Positions 51,742-60,049 of a DNA stretch of 64,000 nt are shown here, one piece after another. The position numbers and the translations under genes were made by a program. Where the stretch lies: positions 2,852,001 through 2,916,000 of the forward strand of contig NZ_CP067396.1 in the NCBI RefSeq assembly GCF_023617245.1, written 5' to 3'. The notes beneath the pieces were generated by a model. It saw only the letters and a program-made list of their open reading frames with translations. It was not told the DNA's origin and searched no databases. Position 1 is the first letter of the stretch; each line of letters begins with the position of its first letter. This DNA comes from Lysobacter enzymogenes. GTDB taxonomy: Bacteria > Pseudomonadota > Gammaproteobacteria > Xanthomonadales > Xanthomonadaceae.

Positions 51742-52818
51742 ATGGCACGACCGACCTGCGCACACATCCACACCGACGCCTTGCGTCACAACCTCGCCCA
51801 GTCCCGGGCGTTCGCTCCCCGCAGCCGGGTGATGGCGGTGGTCAAGGCCGACGGCTACGGTCACGGCCTGGAACGCGTCGCCCGCGCGCTCGAAGGCGCC
51901 GACGCCTTCGGCGTGGCCGCGCTGTCCGATGCCGACCGGCTGCGTTCGGCCGGGCTGTCGCAGCCGATCGTGCTGTTGTCGGGCTTCGACGAACCCGAGG
52001 ATCTGCCGCAGCTGCGCCGCCTGGGCGTGGAGACCGTGGTCCATCACATCAGCCAGATCGAGATGCTCGAACAGGCCGGGCCGGGCGAGCCGATCCGCTG
52101 CTGGCTCAAGATCGACAGCGGCATGCATCGCCTCGGTTTCGCCCCGGAGTTCGTGCGCGAGGCCTATGTGCGCCTGACCGCGGCGCCCGCGGTGGCCGGC
52201 GGCATCGTGCTGATGAACCACTTCGCCAGTTCCGACGAATTCGCCAACCCACAGACCCGCCAGCAACTGGCCGCGTTCGCCGCCGCCACCGAAGGGCTCG
52301 GCGGCGCGCGTTCGCTGTCGAACTCGGCCGCGGTGCTCGGCTGGCCGGACGCGCATGCCGACTGGATCCGTCCCGGCGGCCTGCTCTATGGCATCAGCGT
52401 GGTCGAAGGCCGCAGCGGCGCCGACTTCGGCCTGCGCCCGGCGATGACCCTGTCGACCCGGCTGATCGCGGTCAACCGCGTGCGCAAGGGCGAGCGCGTC
52501 GGCTACGCGGCGACCTGGGAATGCCCCGAAGACATGCTGGTCGGCGTGGCCGCGATCGGCTACGGCGACGGCTATCCGCGCGCGGCGCCCTCGGGCACGC
52601 CGGTGCGCGTGCGCGGGCACGAAACCCAGCTGATCGGGCGGGTGTCGATGGACCTGATGACCATCGACCTGCGCGGCATCGATTCGCCCGCGGTCGGCGA
52701 CCCGGTCGAACTGTGGGGGCCGGAGCTGCCGGTGGAGCGCATCGCCGAGGTCAGCGCCACCATCGGTTACGAGCTGACCTGCTCGATCACCCGCCGGGTG
52801 CGTTTCGTCGAGACCTGA
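51742..52818 (+). CDS. alr: Alanine racemase
   Basis: 358 residues, the usual length. The PLP enzyme makes D-alanine for peptidoglycan. The Lys motif is VMAVVKADGYGHGLERVAR near residues 30-48; the catalytic Tyr lies in GERVGYAATWECPEDM, and the middle of the barrel is visible in LKIDSGMHRLGF and NSAAVLGWPDAHADWIRPG. An in-frame GTG-like extension 9 bases upstream exists, but ATG at 51742 aligns with the family. It stands alone between a REP element and the S8 protease. In relatives, alr usually follows dnaB. Confidence 0.95.
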   Translation: MARPTCAHIHTDALRHNLAQSRAFAPRSRVMAVVKADGYGHGLERVARALEGADAFGVAALSDADRLRSAGLSQPIVLLSGFDEPEDLPQLRRLGVETVVHHISQIEMLEQAGPGEPIRCWLKIDSGMHRLGFAPEFVREAYVRLTAAPAVAGGIVLMNHFASSDEFANPQTRQQLAAFAAATEGLGGARSLSNSAAVLGWPDAHADWIRPGGLLYGISVVEGRSGADFGLRPAMTLSTRLIAVNRVRKGERVGYAATWECPEDMLVGVAAIGYGDGYPRAAPSGTPVRVRGHETQLIGRVSMDLMTIDLRGIDSPAVGDPVELWGPELPVERIAEVSATIGYELTCSITRRVRFVET

Positions 52819-53080
52819 ACGCGTCCCGCGGCGGCTGCAGCGATGCGCACCAAGTGCGCAAGTTGTGGACACCGTCGAGTAAATCCACTCACAAAAAACC
52901 GGCCTTTACTTGCGTTTTCCAGGCGCGCACCGGATGAAAATCCGCTGTCGGCCTGGGTGTTTTCCCGGGGTAGGGTGGCACCCTCGCGGCCCCGTTAGGA
53001 CTGACATCGGGCACGAACATCGCGCCCGACGGCCGCCTCCGACCGGAGCCGGCCCCGTCACTCCAATCCCCGGGGGATCG

Positions 53081-54736
53081 ATGAAGCAGAGCAAGTTGAT
53101 GTGCGCGTTGGGCCTGGCGCTGGCCGCGACCACCCTGTCCACCGCGGCGATGGCCCAGGAAGGGCCCAACCCCAATCGCGTGTGGGTCAAGTTCAAGTCC
53201 GGCGCCGGCGTTTCCGCCAATGCCGCCAACGCGCGCAGCGGCCTGGCCGCGCCGGCGAACCTGGGCCAGCGCATCCAGGCGCTGCGCGGCAAGCTCAGCG
53301 CGGCCAAGGCCGGCGACGCCGAACTCAACTACCAGTTCGACCGCAGCAACACCGCGGTGATGACCCTGTCCTCGCCGGAAGCGGTCAAGGCGCTGCGCGC
53401 CAACCCCGACGTGGAATCGGTCGAGATCGACCAGCCGCGCTACCTGCAGGCGCAGAGCGTGCCCTACGGCATCGACCAGGTGCAGGCGCGCAACGTGTGG
53501 GACGCCAACCGCGACGGCGTGCTCGACACCGGCGCCGCCAACGGTTCCGGGATCAAGGTCTGCATCATCGACTCGGGCCTCAACAAGGGCCACGAAGATT
53601 TCGCCGGCATGACCATCACCGGTTATCCGACCGGCTGGGACACCGACACCTGCGGCCACGGCACCCACGTCGCCGGCACCATCGCGGCGGCCAACAACAA
53701 CGTCGGCGTGGTCGGCGTGAGCCCGGGCAAGGTCTCGCTGCACATCGTCAAGATCTTCGGCAGCAACGGCTACAACGGCAGCGATCACGGCCAGTGCTCG
53801 TGGACCTACTCCTCGACCCTGGCCGACGCCGCGCAGCGCTGCCAGGCCGCCGGCGCCAAGGTCATCAACATGAGCCTGGGCGGCCCGAGCGCGTCCACCG
53901 CCGAACGCACCGCGTTCCAGACCGTGGCCGACGCCGGCGTGCTGAGCATCGCCGCGGCCGGCAACGACGGCGACAGCTCGCAGAGCTATCCGGCCGGCTA
54001 CGCCAGCGTGGTCTCGGTGGCGGCGGTGGATTCGAGCAACGTCAAGGCCGACTTCTCCCAGTTCACCCCGAAGGTGGAACTGGCGGCGCCGGGCGTGGAC
54101 GTGCCGAGCACCTATCCGCTCAAGAACGACCCGCTGGTGGTCGGCACCTCCAGCTTCGCCGCGATCCCGGTGGCGGGCTCCAAGCAGGCTACGGCCAGCG
54201 CGGGCTGGGTCAACGGCGGCCTGTGCCAGACCTCGTCCAGCACCTGGCGCAACAAGATCGTGGTCTGCCAGCGCGGCACCAACACCTTCGTGGACAAGAT
54301 CACCAAGGCCAAGAGCGGCCGCGCCGCCGGCGTGGTCATCTACAACAACGTCGACGGCCCGCTGGCCATCGGCCTGTACACCGGCACCGCGCCGAACCTG
54401 AGCGCGACCACCACGACCCTGCCGGCGGTGGGCATCAGCAAGGTCGACGGCGAGTACCTCGTCGCCAACCTCGCCGGCAAGACCGCGACGGTGGACGCCA
54501 CGCCGTCGGTCGCGAACAGCGCCTACGAGACCATGAGCGGCACCTCGATGGCGACCCCGCACGTCGCCGGCGCCGCCGCGGTGGTGTGGAGCGCCAAGCC
54601 CACCGCCACCGCCCAGCAGGTGCGCGACGCGCTCGACGCCACCGCGCTGGACATCGACGCGGCCGGCCGCGACAACAACACCGGCTGGGGCCTAGTGCAG
54701 ATTCCGGCGGCGATCGCCGAGCTGCAGTCGCAGTAA
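53081..54736 (+). CDS. Secreted S8 subtilisin-like serine protease with PA domain
   Basis: 551 residues. Signal peptide MCALGLALAATTLSTAAMAQ ends near residue 25. A propeptide inhibitor-like region spans about 30-120 (VWVKFKSGAGVSANA, TLSSPEAVKALRANPDVESV). The catalytic triad is D164 (CIIDSG), H193 (CGHGTHVAG) and S489 (GTSMATPHVAG), with oxyanion N295. A PA domain (about 345-470) is inserted between N295 and S489, as in many Lysobacter extracellular proteases. Secretion by the type II route follows from the signal. A strong terminator is 25 bases downstream. No operon partners. Confidence 0.95.
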   Translation: MKQSKLMCALGLALAATTLSTAAMAQEGPNPNRVWVKFKSGAGVSANAANARSGLAAPANLGQRIQALRGKLSAAKAGDAELNYQFDRSNTAVMTLSSPEAVKALRANPDVESVEIDQPRYLQAQSVPYGIDQVQARNVWDANRDGVLDTGAANGSGIKVCIIDSGLNKGHEDFAGMTITGYPTGWDTDTCGHGTHVAGTIAAANNNVGVVGVSPGKVSLHIVKIFGSNGYNGSDHGQCSWTYSSTLADAAQRCQAAGAKVINMSLGGPSASTAERTAFQTVADAGVLSIAAAGNDGDSSQSYPAGYASVVSVAAVDSSNVKADFSQFTPKVELAAPGVDVPSTYPLKNDPLVVGTSSFAAIPVAGSKQATASAGWVNGGLCQTSSSTWRNKIVVCQRGTNTFVDKITKAKSGRAAGVVIYNNVDGPLAIGLYTGTAPNLSATTTTLPAVGISKVDGEYLVANLAGKTATVDATPSVANSAYETMSGTSMATPHVAGAAAVVWSAKPTATAQQVRDALDATALDIDAAGRDNNTGWGLVQIPAAIAELQSQ

Positions 54737-54760
54737 GCGTTCGCGTCCGAAGCTGCAAGC

Positions 54761-54791
54761 GAACGGGAGCCTTCGGGCTCCCGTTCTTTTT
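54761..54791 (+). terminator. Intrinsic terminator after the S8 protease gene
   Basis: GAACGGGAGC / GCTCCCGTTC, a perfect 10-base stem with a CTTCGG-type loop, followed by TTTTT. 25 bases after the stop codon. Confidence 0.93.
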
Positions 54792-54883
54792 AAGCGGCGC
54801 ACGCGGGCCGGTCGCTGGGTTCGCGAGCGCTCGGGGCAGGCCTGTGCGGCGCCCGCTCGCTTGGGCCCGGCAGCTTGCGCGTT

Positions 54884-54928
54884 GCGGATCTGCGAAGCGC
54901 GAGTCTGCGAAGCGCGGATCTGCGAATC
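54884..54928. repeat. Short tandem repeat, 15-base unit, three copies
   Basis: Three copies of a unit like GGATCTGCGAAGCGC, nearly exact, upstream of the photolyase gene. The rest of this 320-base gap shows no gene; the ATG of the photolyase lacks a clear ribosome site in it. Confidence 0.75.
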
Positions 54929-55059
54929 GGGCGCCGCCCGACTGCGCGCCGGCTTCGAGGCCGGCGGGGCGGGGCGAGCGAAACGAGGCCGGCGCCGGCG
55001 CGCGCGGGCGGCCGCGGTTCTGGCTGCATACTGGTCGCCCCTCCCGCGCGCCGGCCCCG

Positions 55060-56490
55060 ATGCCCGAAGCCCAACCCTCCGCCCTGGTCTGGTTCCGCGA
55101 CGATCTGCGCCTGGACGACAACCCGGCGCTGCGCGCGGCGCTGGAAGCCGGGTTCGTGCCGGTGCCGGTCTACATCCACGCGCCGGACGAACACGGCGCG
55201 TGGACGCCCGGCGCCGCCTCGGACGCGTGGCGGCATCATTCCCTGGCCGCGCTCGACGCCGACCTGCGCAAGCGCGGCTCGCACCTGCGCCGCTTCTTCG
55301 GCCCGAGCCTGGCGACCTTGCAGTCGCTGGCGCTGGCCACCGGCGCGCAGGCGGTGTTCTGGAACCGCCGCTACGAGCCCTACATCGAAAAACGCGACAC
55401 GCGGATCAAGCAGCAGTTGCGGCGCACGGGCCTGGAGGCGGAGAGCTTCAACGGCTCGCTGCTGTTCGAGCCGTGGACATTGCGGACCAAGCAGGGCGGC
55501 CCGTTCAAGGTGTTCACCCCGTTCTGGCGCGCGGCCCTGGCCGACTGGCGCGAGCATCCCGCGTGGCAGGCGCCGGCCTCGCTGCCGGCCACCCGCGAAG
55601 GGCCGGAGGGCGTGCCGCTGGACGCGCTGCGGCTGCTGCCGAAGCTGGGGTGGGACCGGGAATTCTGGCAGCACTGGAGCCCGGGCGAAGCCGGCGCGCG
55701 CGCGGCGCTGGAGACCTTCGTCGACGGCGCGCTGCGCGGCTACGCCGAACAGCGCGACCGGCCCGACCGCGTCGGCACCTCGCGCCTGTCGCCGCACCTG
55801 CACTTCGGCGAGATCGCGCCGTGGCGCGCGGTCGCCGCGTTGCAGGCCGAACGCAACGCCGGCAACGCGCGCGACGTCGACGCGGCGATCCGCGAACTGG
55901 GCTGGCGCGAGTTCGCCCACCACCTGCTGCACCATTTCCCCGACACGCCCGAGCAGAACTTCAACCCGCGCTTCGCCGACTTCGACTGGGCGCGCGCGGC
56001 GCCGCCGAAGCTGGAGCCGTGGCAGCGGGGCCGCACCGGCGTGCCGATCGTCGATGCCGGCATGCGCGAGCTGTGGGCCACCGGCTGGATGCACAACCGC
56101 GTGCGCATGATCGTCGCCAGCTACCTGACCAAGCACCTGCGCCTGCATTGGCGGCACGGCGCGCGCTGGTTCTGGGACACCCTGGTCGACGCCGATCTGG
56201 CCAACAACACGCTGGGCTGGCAATGGGTCGCCGGCACCGGCGCCGACGCCGCGCCGTACTTCCGCGTGTTCAATCCGGTGACCCAGTCGGAGAAGTTCGA
56301 TCCCGACGGCGCCTACATCGCGCGCTGGGTGCCGGAGCTGGCCGGCCTGCCGGTGCCGCTGCGCTTCGCGCCGTGGCAGGACCCGCGCCGCCTGCGTCGC
56401 GAGGCGCCGGATTATCCGCCGCAGCCGCTGGTCGACCTCGCGGCCGGGCGCGACGCGGCGCTGGAGGCGTATCGCCGCTTGCGCGAGTGA
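55060..56490 (+). CDS. phrB: Deoxyribodipyrimidine photolyase (class I)
   Basis: 476 residues, typical length. Repairs cyclobutane pyrimidine dimers with light, using FAD and an antenna pigment. N-terminal domain: LVWFRDDLRLDDNPALRAAL. FAD domain: TSRLSPHLHFGEIAPW, GVPIVDAGMRELWATGWMHN, and WFWDTLVDADLANNTLGWQW. The tryptophan residues of the electron-transfer chain are present in that last block. The ending of the ORF and the family match the class I CPD enzymes (cryptochrome-DASH possible but less likely). No 6-4-specific residues were tested. Confidence 0.93.
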   Translation: MPEAQPSALVWFRDDLRLDDNPALRAALEAGFVPVPVYIHAPDEHGAWTPGAASDAWRHHSLAALDADLRKRGSHLRRFFGPSLATLQSLALATGAQAVFWNRRYEPYIEKRDTRIKQQLRRTGLEAESFNGSLLFEPWTLRTKQGGPFKVFTPFWRAALADWREHPAWQAPASLPATREGPEGVPLDALRLLPKLGWDREFWQHWSPGEAGARAALETFVDGALRGYAEQRDRPDRVGTSRLSPHLHFGEIAPWRAVAALQAERNAGNARDVDAAIRELGWREFAHHLLHHFPDTPEQNFNPRFADFDWARAAPPKLEPWQRGRTGVPIVDAGMRELWATGWMHNRVRMIVASYLTKHLRLHWRHGARWFWDTLVDADLANNTLGWQWVAGTGADAAPYFRVFNPVTQSEKFDPDGAYIARWVPELAGLPVPLRFAPWQDPRRLRREAPDYPPQPLVDLAAGRDAALEAYRRLRE

Positions 56491-56624
56491 CCTAGGCCGG
56501 CCGCGGCGAGCGGCCGGCGTGCCGCTGCCCGTTGCGTTTTCCCTTCGTTCCCGAATCCCGACCCGGCGCGTTGACTCCCGCGACGCACGCATGATTCACT
56601 CGCCCGAACGCATCGGAGACACGC

Positions 56625-58085
56625 ATGGCGAAGGCAGAAACGGGTGCAGGGCAGCGCCGGCGCGCGCGTCGCGAACCGATGTCGCGGGTCGATACGGCCT
56701 GGTTGCGGATGGAGCGCCCGACCAATCCGATGATGATCACCGGGGTGCTGATGTTCGCCGAACCGATGTCGGTGGACGCGCTGCGCAAGGTCATCAAACA
56801 ACGCTTCCTCGCTTATGGGCGGTTCCGGCAGAAAGCCGTGGACACCGCCGCCGGCGCCTACTGGCAGACCGACGACGACCTCGACCTGGACTGGCACGTG
56901 CAGCACACCGCGCTGCCGGGGCGCGGCGGCAAGCGCGCGCTGGAACGCTTCGTCAGCCAGCTCGCCTCCAGCCCGCTCGATCCCAGCCGGCCGCTGTGGC
57001 AGTTCCATCTGGTCGAGCGCTACCACGGCGGTTCGGCCTTGGTCGCGCGCCTGCACCACAGCTATGCCGACGGCATCGCCCTCGTCCAGGTACTGCTGTC
57101 GCTGACCGACACCACCGCGCAGCCGGCCAAGGGCAGCGACCTGCCGCACGCCTGGCTCAAGCAGGACGGCGCCGACGTCGCCCGCCGGGTCGGCGCGGTC
57201 GAGCGCTACATGAAGCTCGGCAGCAAGGCGGTCGAGAAGAGCATGGAGATGTACCGCGATCCGACCCTGGCGGCGATGCTGGCCAAGGAGGGCGGCGAGA
57301 TCGCGCGCGAACTGCTGCACGCGCTGTCGCTGTCGGACGATCCGCCGTCGATGCTGCGCGGCAAGCTCGGCGTGTCCAAGCGGGTGGCCTGGGCCGAGCC
57401 GCTGGACCTGGAAGAGGTCAAGGCGGTCGGCCGCGCCTGCGACTGCACCGTCAACGACGTGCTGATGGCGACCGCGGCCGGCGCGCTGCGCAGCTACATG
57501 ATCGAACGCGGCGACGCGGTCGACGGCCTGACCCTGCGCGCGACCGTGCCGGTCAACCTGCGGCCGCTGGAGCACGCGCGCAAGCTCGGCAACCACTTCG
57601 GCCTGGTGTTCCTAGACCTGCCGGTCGGCGAGGCCAACCCGATCCGCCGGGTCGAGCGCGTCGCCGAGTGCATGAATAATCTCAAGAATTCGCGACAAGC
57701 TATTGTCGCATTTGGACTTTTGGCCGCGCTCGGCATGGCCCCGGCGCAGATGCAGGGGCTGGCGCTGGAGCTGTTCAGCCGCAAGGCCACCGCAGTGGCG
57801 ACCAACGTGCCCGGGCCGCAGCAGCCGCTGTATATGGCCGGCTGCCGGCTCGAAGAGATGATGTTCTGGGTGCCGCAGACCGGCTCGATCGGGGTCGGCA
57901 TCTCGATCCTGAGCTACAACGGCCGCGTGCATTTCGGCCTGATCGCCGACGGCAAGCTGATCCCCGATCCGGACGAGGTGATCGGCCGCTTCGGCGCCGA
58001 GTTCGACAAGCTGCTGTACCTAGCGCTGATGGGCGACTGGAACCACGCCCTGGACGCCGAGGGCGCGGCGGCGTTGATGGCCTGA
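56625..58085 (+). CDS. Wax ester synthase / diacylglycerol acyltransferase (WS/DGAT)
   Basis: 486 residues, the family length. Catalyses acyl transfer from acyl-CoA to alcohols or diacylglycerol for storage lipid. The active-site HHSYADG is at residues 144-150 and the C-terminal PLYMAGCRLEEMMFWVPQTG, NGRVHFGLIADGKLIPD fit the family. The N terminus holds MSRVDTAWLRMERPTNPMMI. A peculiar AT-rich stretch with a hairpin lies inside the gene at 57668-57730. The product may be used for wax esters in the cell envelope; bacteria of this group rarely store them, so substrate is open. Confidence 0.9.
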   Translation: MAKAETGAGQRRRARREPMSRVDTAWLRMERPTNPMMITGVLMFAEPMSVDALRKVIKQRFLAYGRFRQKAVDTAAGAYWQTDDDLDLDWHVQHTALPGRGGKRALERFVSQLASSPLDPSRPLWQFHLVERYHGGSALVARLHHSYADGIALVQVLLSLTDTTAQPAKGSDLPHAWLKQDGADVARRVGAVERYMKLGSKAVEKSMEMYRDPTLAAMLAKEGGEIARELLHALSLSDDPPSMLRGKLGVSKRVAWAEPLDLEEVKAVGRACDCTVNDVLMATAAGALRSYMIERGDAVDGLTLRATVPVNLRPLEHARKLGNHFGLVFLDLPVGEANPIRRVERVAECMNNLKNSRQAIVAFGLLAALGMAPAQMQGLALELFSRKATAVATNVPGPQQPLYMAGCRLEEMMFWVPQTGSIGVGISILSYNGRVHFGLIADGKLIPDPDEVIGRFGAEFDKLLYLALMGDWNHALDAEGAAALMA

Positions 58086-58090
58086 GGCCC

Positions 58091-58165
58091 TGTGGGAGGG
58101 GCTTCAGCCCCGACGCTTTCTTGCCGGCCTGATCGGAAGGCGTCGGGCCTGCAGGCCCTCCCACA
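58091..58165. repeat. REP-type inverted repeat, family B
   Basis: TGTGGGAGGGGCTTCAGCCC left and GGGCCTGCAGGCCCTCCCAC right enclose CGACGCTTTC and its complement AAGGCGTCG. A simple palindrome between the WS/DGAT and OmpA genes. Confidence 0.85.
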
Positions 58166-58301
58166 TGCAGCGGCAAAGCCCTCCGGGAAAGGCCCGCGCG
58201 CCTTCCCCGCCCGGACCTGAACGGGCGGTCGCCTCCGTCACTCGTCCCCCACGGCGGCGTGATTAGCTTGTGGGCGCTCCGCCACCAGACGAGGACAGCC
58301 C

Positions 58302-59024
58302 ATGAAGACCCCATTCAAACTCGCCATCGCCGCCGCGACCCTGACCGCGCTGCTCGCCGGCTGCGCCACCGGTGGCGGCGGCTACTACGGCGGCCAGCAG
58401 CAGCCGTATCCGGGCGATCCGAACCAGCCGCAGCAACAGCAGGGCGGCATGAGCAAGACCCAGAAGGGCGCGCTGATCGGCGCGCTGGCCGGCGTGGCGG
58501 CGGGCCTGCTCAGCGGCAACGACGCCACCGAGCGCCGCCAGCGCGCCTTGATCGGCGCCGGCGTCGGCGGCCTCGCCGGCGGCGCGATCGGCAACTACCA
58601 GGACCGCCAGGAGCGCGCGCTGCGCGAGCGCATGCAGGGCACCGGCGTCGACGTGATCCGCCAGGGCGACAACATCACCCTGAACATGCCCAGCAACATC
58701 ACCTTCGCCTTCAACAGCGCCAACTTGGACCCGAAGTTCGACCCGGTGCTCGACAACGTCGCCAGCACCCTGAACGAGTACAACCAGACCATCGTCGAGG
58801 TTGCCGGCCACACCGACAGCATCGGCGGCGACGCGGTCAACCAGCGCCTGTCCGAGCAGCGCGCCGCCTCGGTCGGCAATTACCTGATGTCCAAGGGCCT
58901 GGTGCGCGACCGCTTCATCCTCACCGGCGCGGGCAAGACCCGGCCGATCGCCAGCAACGACACTGAGGCCGGCCGCGCGCAGAACCGCCGGGTCGAGATC
59001 ACCCTGGTGCCGGTGCGCTCGTGA
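58302..59024 (+). CDS. OmpA-family lipoprotein with glycine zipper
   Basis: 240 residues. Lipoprotein signal (LTALLAGCATGG, Cys near residue 22), a Gly/Gln/Pro-rich linker, a glycine zipper (LIGALAGVAAGLLSGNDATE, residues 57-76, and LIGAGVGGLAGGAIGNYQ), and the OmpA C-terminal peptidoglycan-binding domain from about residue 120: FAFNSANLDPKFDPVLDN, VEVAGHTDSIGGDAVNQRLS and RILTGAGK-like FILTGAGKTRPIASND, ending AQNRRVEITLVPV. It anchors the outer membrane to peptidoglycan. Terminator follows. Single gene, no partner. Confidence 0.92.
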   Translation: MKTPFKLAIAAATLTALLAGCATGGGGYYGGQQQPYPGDPNQPQQQQGGMSKTQKGALIGALAGVAAGLLSGNDATERRQRALIGAGVGGLAGGAIGNYQDRQERALRERMQGTGVDVIRQGDNITLNMPSNITFAFNSANLDPKFDPVLDNVASTLNEYNQTIVEVAGHTDSIGGDAVNQRLSEQRAASVGNYLMSKGLVRDRFILTGAGKTRPIASNDTEAGRAQNRRVEITLVPVRS

Positions 59025-59076
59025 TGCCGCGCCGCCGACCCTGACGGCGCGCCGTTCGCGGCGCCTGCGTTCGCGA

Positions 59077-59107
59077 ATCGGGCCGCCCAGTGCGGCCCGA
59101 TTTTTTT
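59077..59107 (+). terminator. Intrinsic terminator after the OmpA-like gene
   Basis: ATCGGGCCGC / GCGGCCCGAT, a 10-base stem with a 5-base loop (59077-59101), followed by seven T residues. Confidence 0.92.
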
Positions 59108-59285
59108 GCGCCTGTATTTCGCGTGGATCGTTCCACGCGGGCGCGGCCTGACGCCGCGACGGCCGACGGATCGCCGAACTCGCCCGCCTTGGCTTGGTGC
59201 GGCGAACGCGCGCCATCTCCCTGCGCGCACCTTTTGTCCGCCTGCGCATGTACACGACGAGAAGCTGTTCAAGAGGAACAGCACC

Positions 59286-59972
59286 GTGAACGAGATGCCC
59301 GACGCGACCGATATGCCCGATTTCCCGCGCGAGCCGCTGCGCATCGCCTTGTCCGACGACCATCCGGTGGTGCGCGCCGGCGTGCGCGCGCTGCTCGACG
59401 CGGGCGGCGGCGACGCCTGGACGGTGGTGGCCGAAGCCGCCGGCGCCGACGAACTGCTGGGGCTGCTGGCGGTCACGCCGCTGGATTTGCTGATCACCGA
59501 TTTTTCCATGCCCGGCAGCCGCGCCGGCGACGGCCTGACTTTGCTCGGGCTGATCCGCCGCCGTTATCCGCAATTGCCGGTGATCGTGCTGACCATGATC
59601 GGCAACCCGCCGATGCTGCGTTCGATCGCCGACACCGGCGTCGCCGGGCTGCTCGACAAGGCCGCGGCCGCGAACGAGCTTGCCCAGGCGGTGTCCGCGG
59701 TGGCGCAGGGGCAGCACTACTACGGCCGCGCCTTGTCGGCCGCGCTCGATCCGGCGGCGGCGCTGGCGCGCGCCGGCCAGGCGCTGTCGCCGCGCGAGGC
59801 CGAGGTGCTGCGGCTGTTCGTCGCCGGCTTCGGCGTGTCGCAGATCGCCGCGCAACTGCATCGCAGCAAGCAGACCATCAGCCGGCAGAAGACCGATGCG
59901 ATGGCCAAGCTCGGCTTGCGCAACGATCGCGAGATCTACGAATACGCCCGCAGCGAAGGCCTGCTGTCCTGA
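59286..59972 (+). CDS. LuxR-type response regulator
   Basis: 228 residues from a GTG start with AAGAGGAACAGCACC just upstream; an in-frame ATG follows 9 bases on. Receiver domain: RIALSDDHPVVRAGVRALLD with the acidic pair, the phosphorylation Asp in LLITDFSMPG (residue 72), and VLTMIGNPPM. The C-terminal LuxR HTH: LSPREAEVLRLFVAGFGVSQ and IAAQLHRSKQTISRQKTDAM. RcsB/EvgA/BvgA-like. The next gene encodes a hybrid kinase that ends in an Hpt-like domain, the natural donor of phosphate. Confidence 0.93.
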   Translation: MNEMPDATDMPDFPREPLRIALSDDHPVVRAGVRALLDAGGGDAWTVVAEAAGADELLGLLAVTPLDLLITDFSMPGSRAGDGLTLLGLIRRRYPQLPVIVLTMIGNPPMLRSIADTGVAGLLDKAAAANELAQAVSAVAQGQHYYGRALSAALDPAAALARAGQALSPREAEVLRLFVAGFGVSQIAAQLHRSKQTISRQKTDAMAKLGLRNDREIYEYARSEGLLS

Positions 59973-60049
59973 ACCGCGCGGGCGCCCCTGCGGCGAGCGC
60001 CGAGGCGGGCCGTCGTGCGCCGCGGTGCGGGGCGCTGGCTGCATTGGCG

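Noticed and set aside
53081..54736. The S8 protease considered as the leader peptidase of the HExxH cluster.
   Set aside because: It has its own signal, propeptide and PA domain as in general secreted proteases, its own terminator, and lies beyond alr. Nothing ties it to the cluster.
54884..54928. The three-copy repeat encodes R-S-A-D-L-R-like residues, which resembles a pentapeptide repeat.
   Set aside because: The frame belongs to a longer ORF that starts without a ribosome site, and the true photolyase start is downstream, so it is treated as a non-coding repeat.
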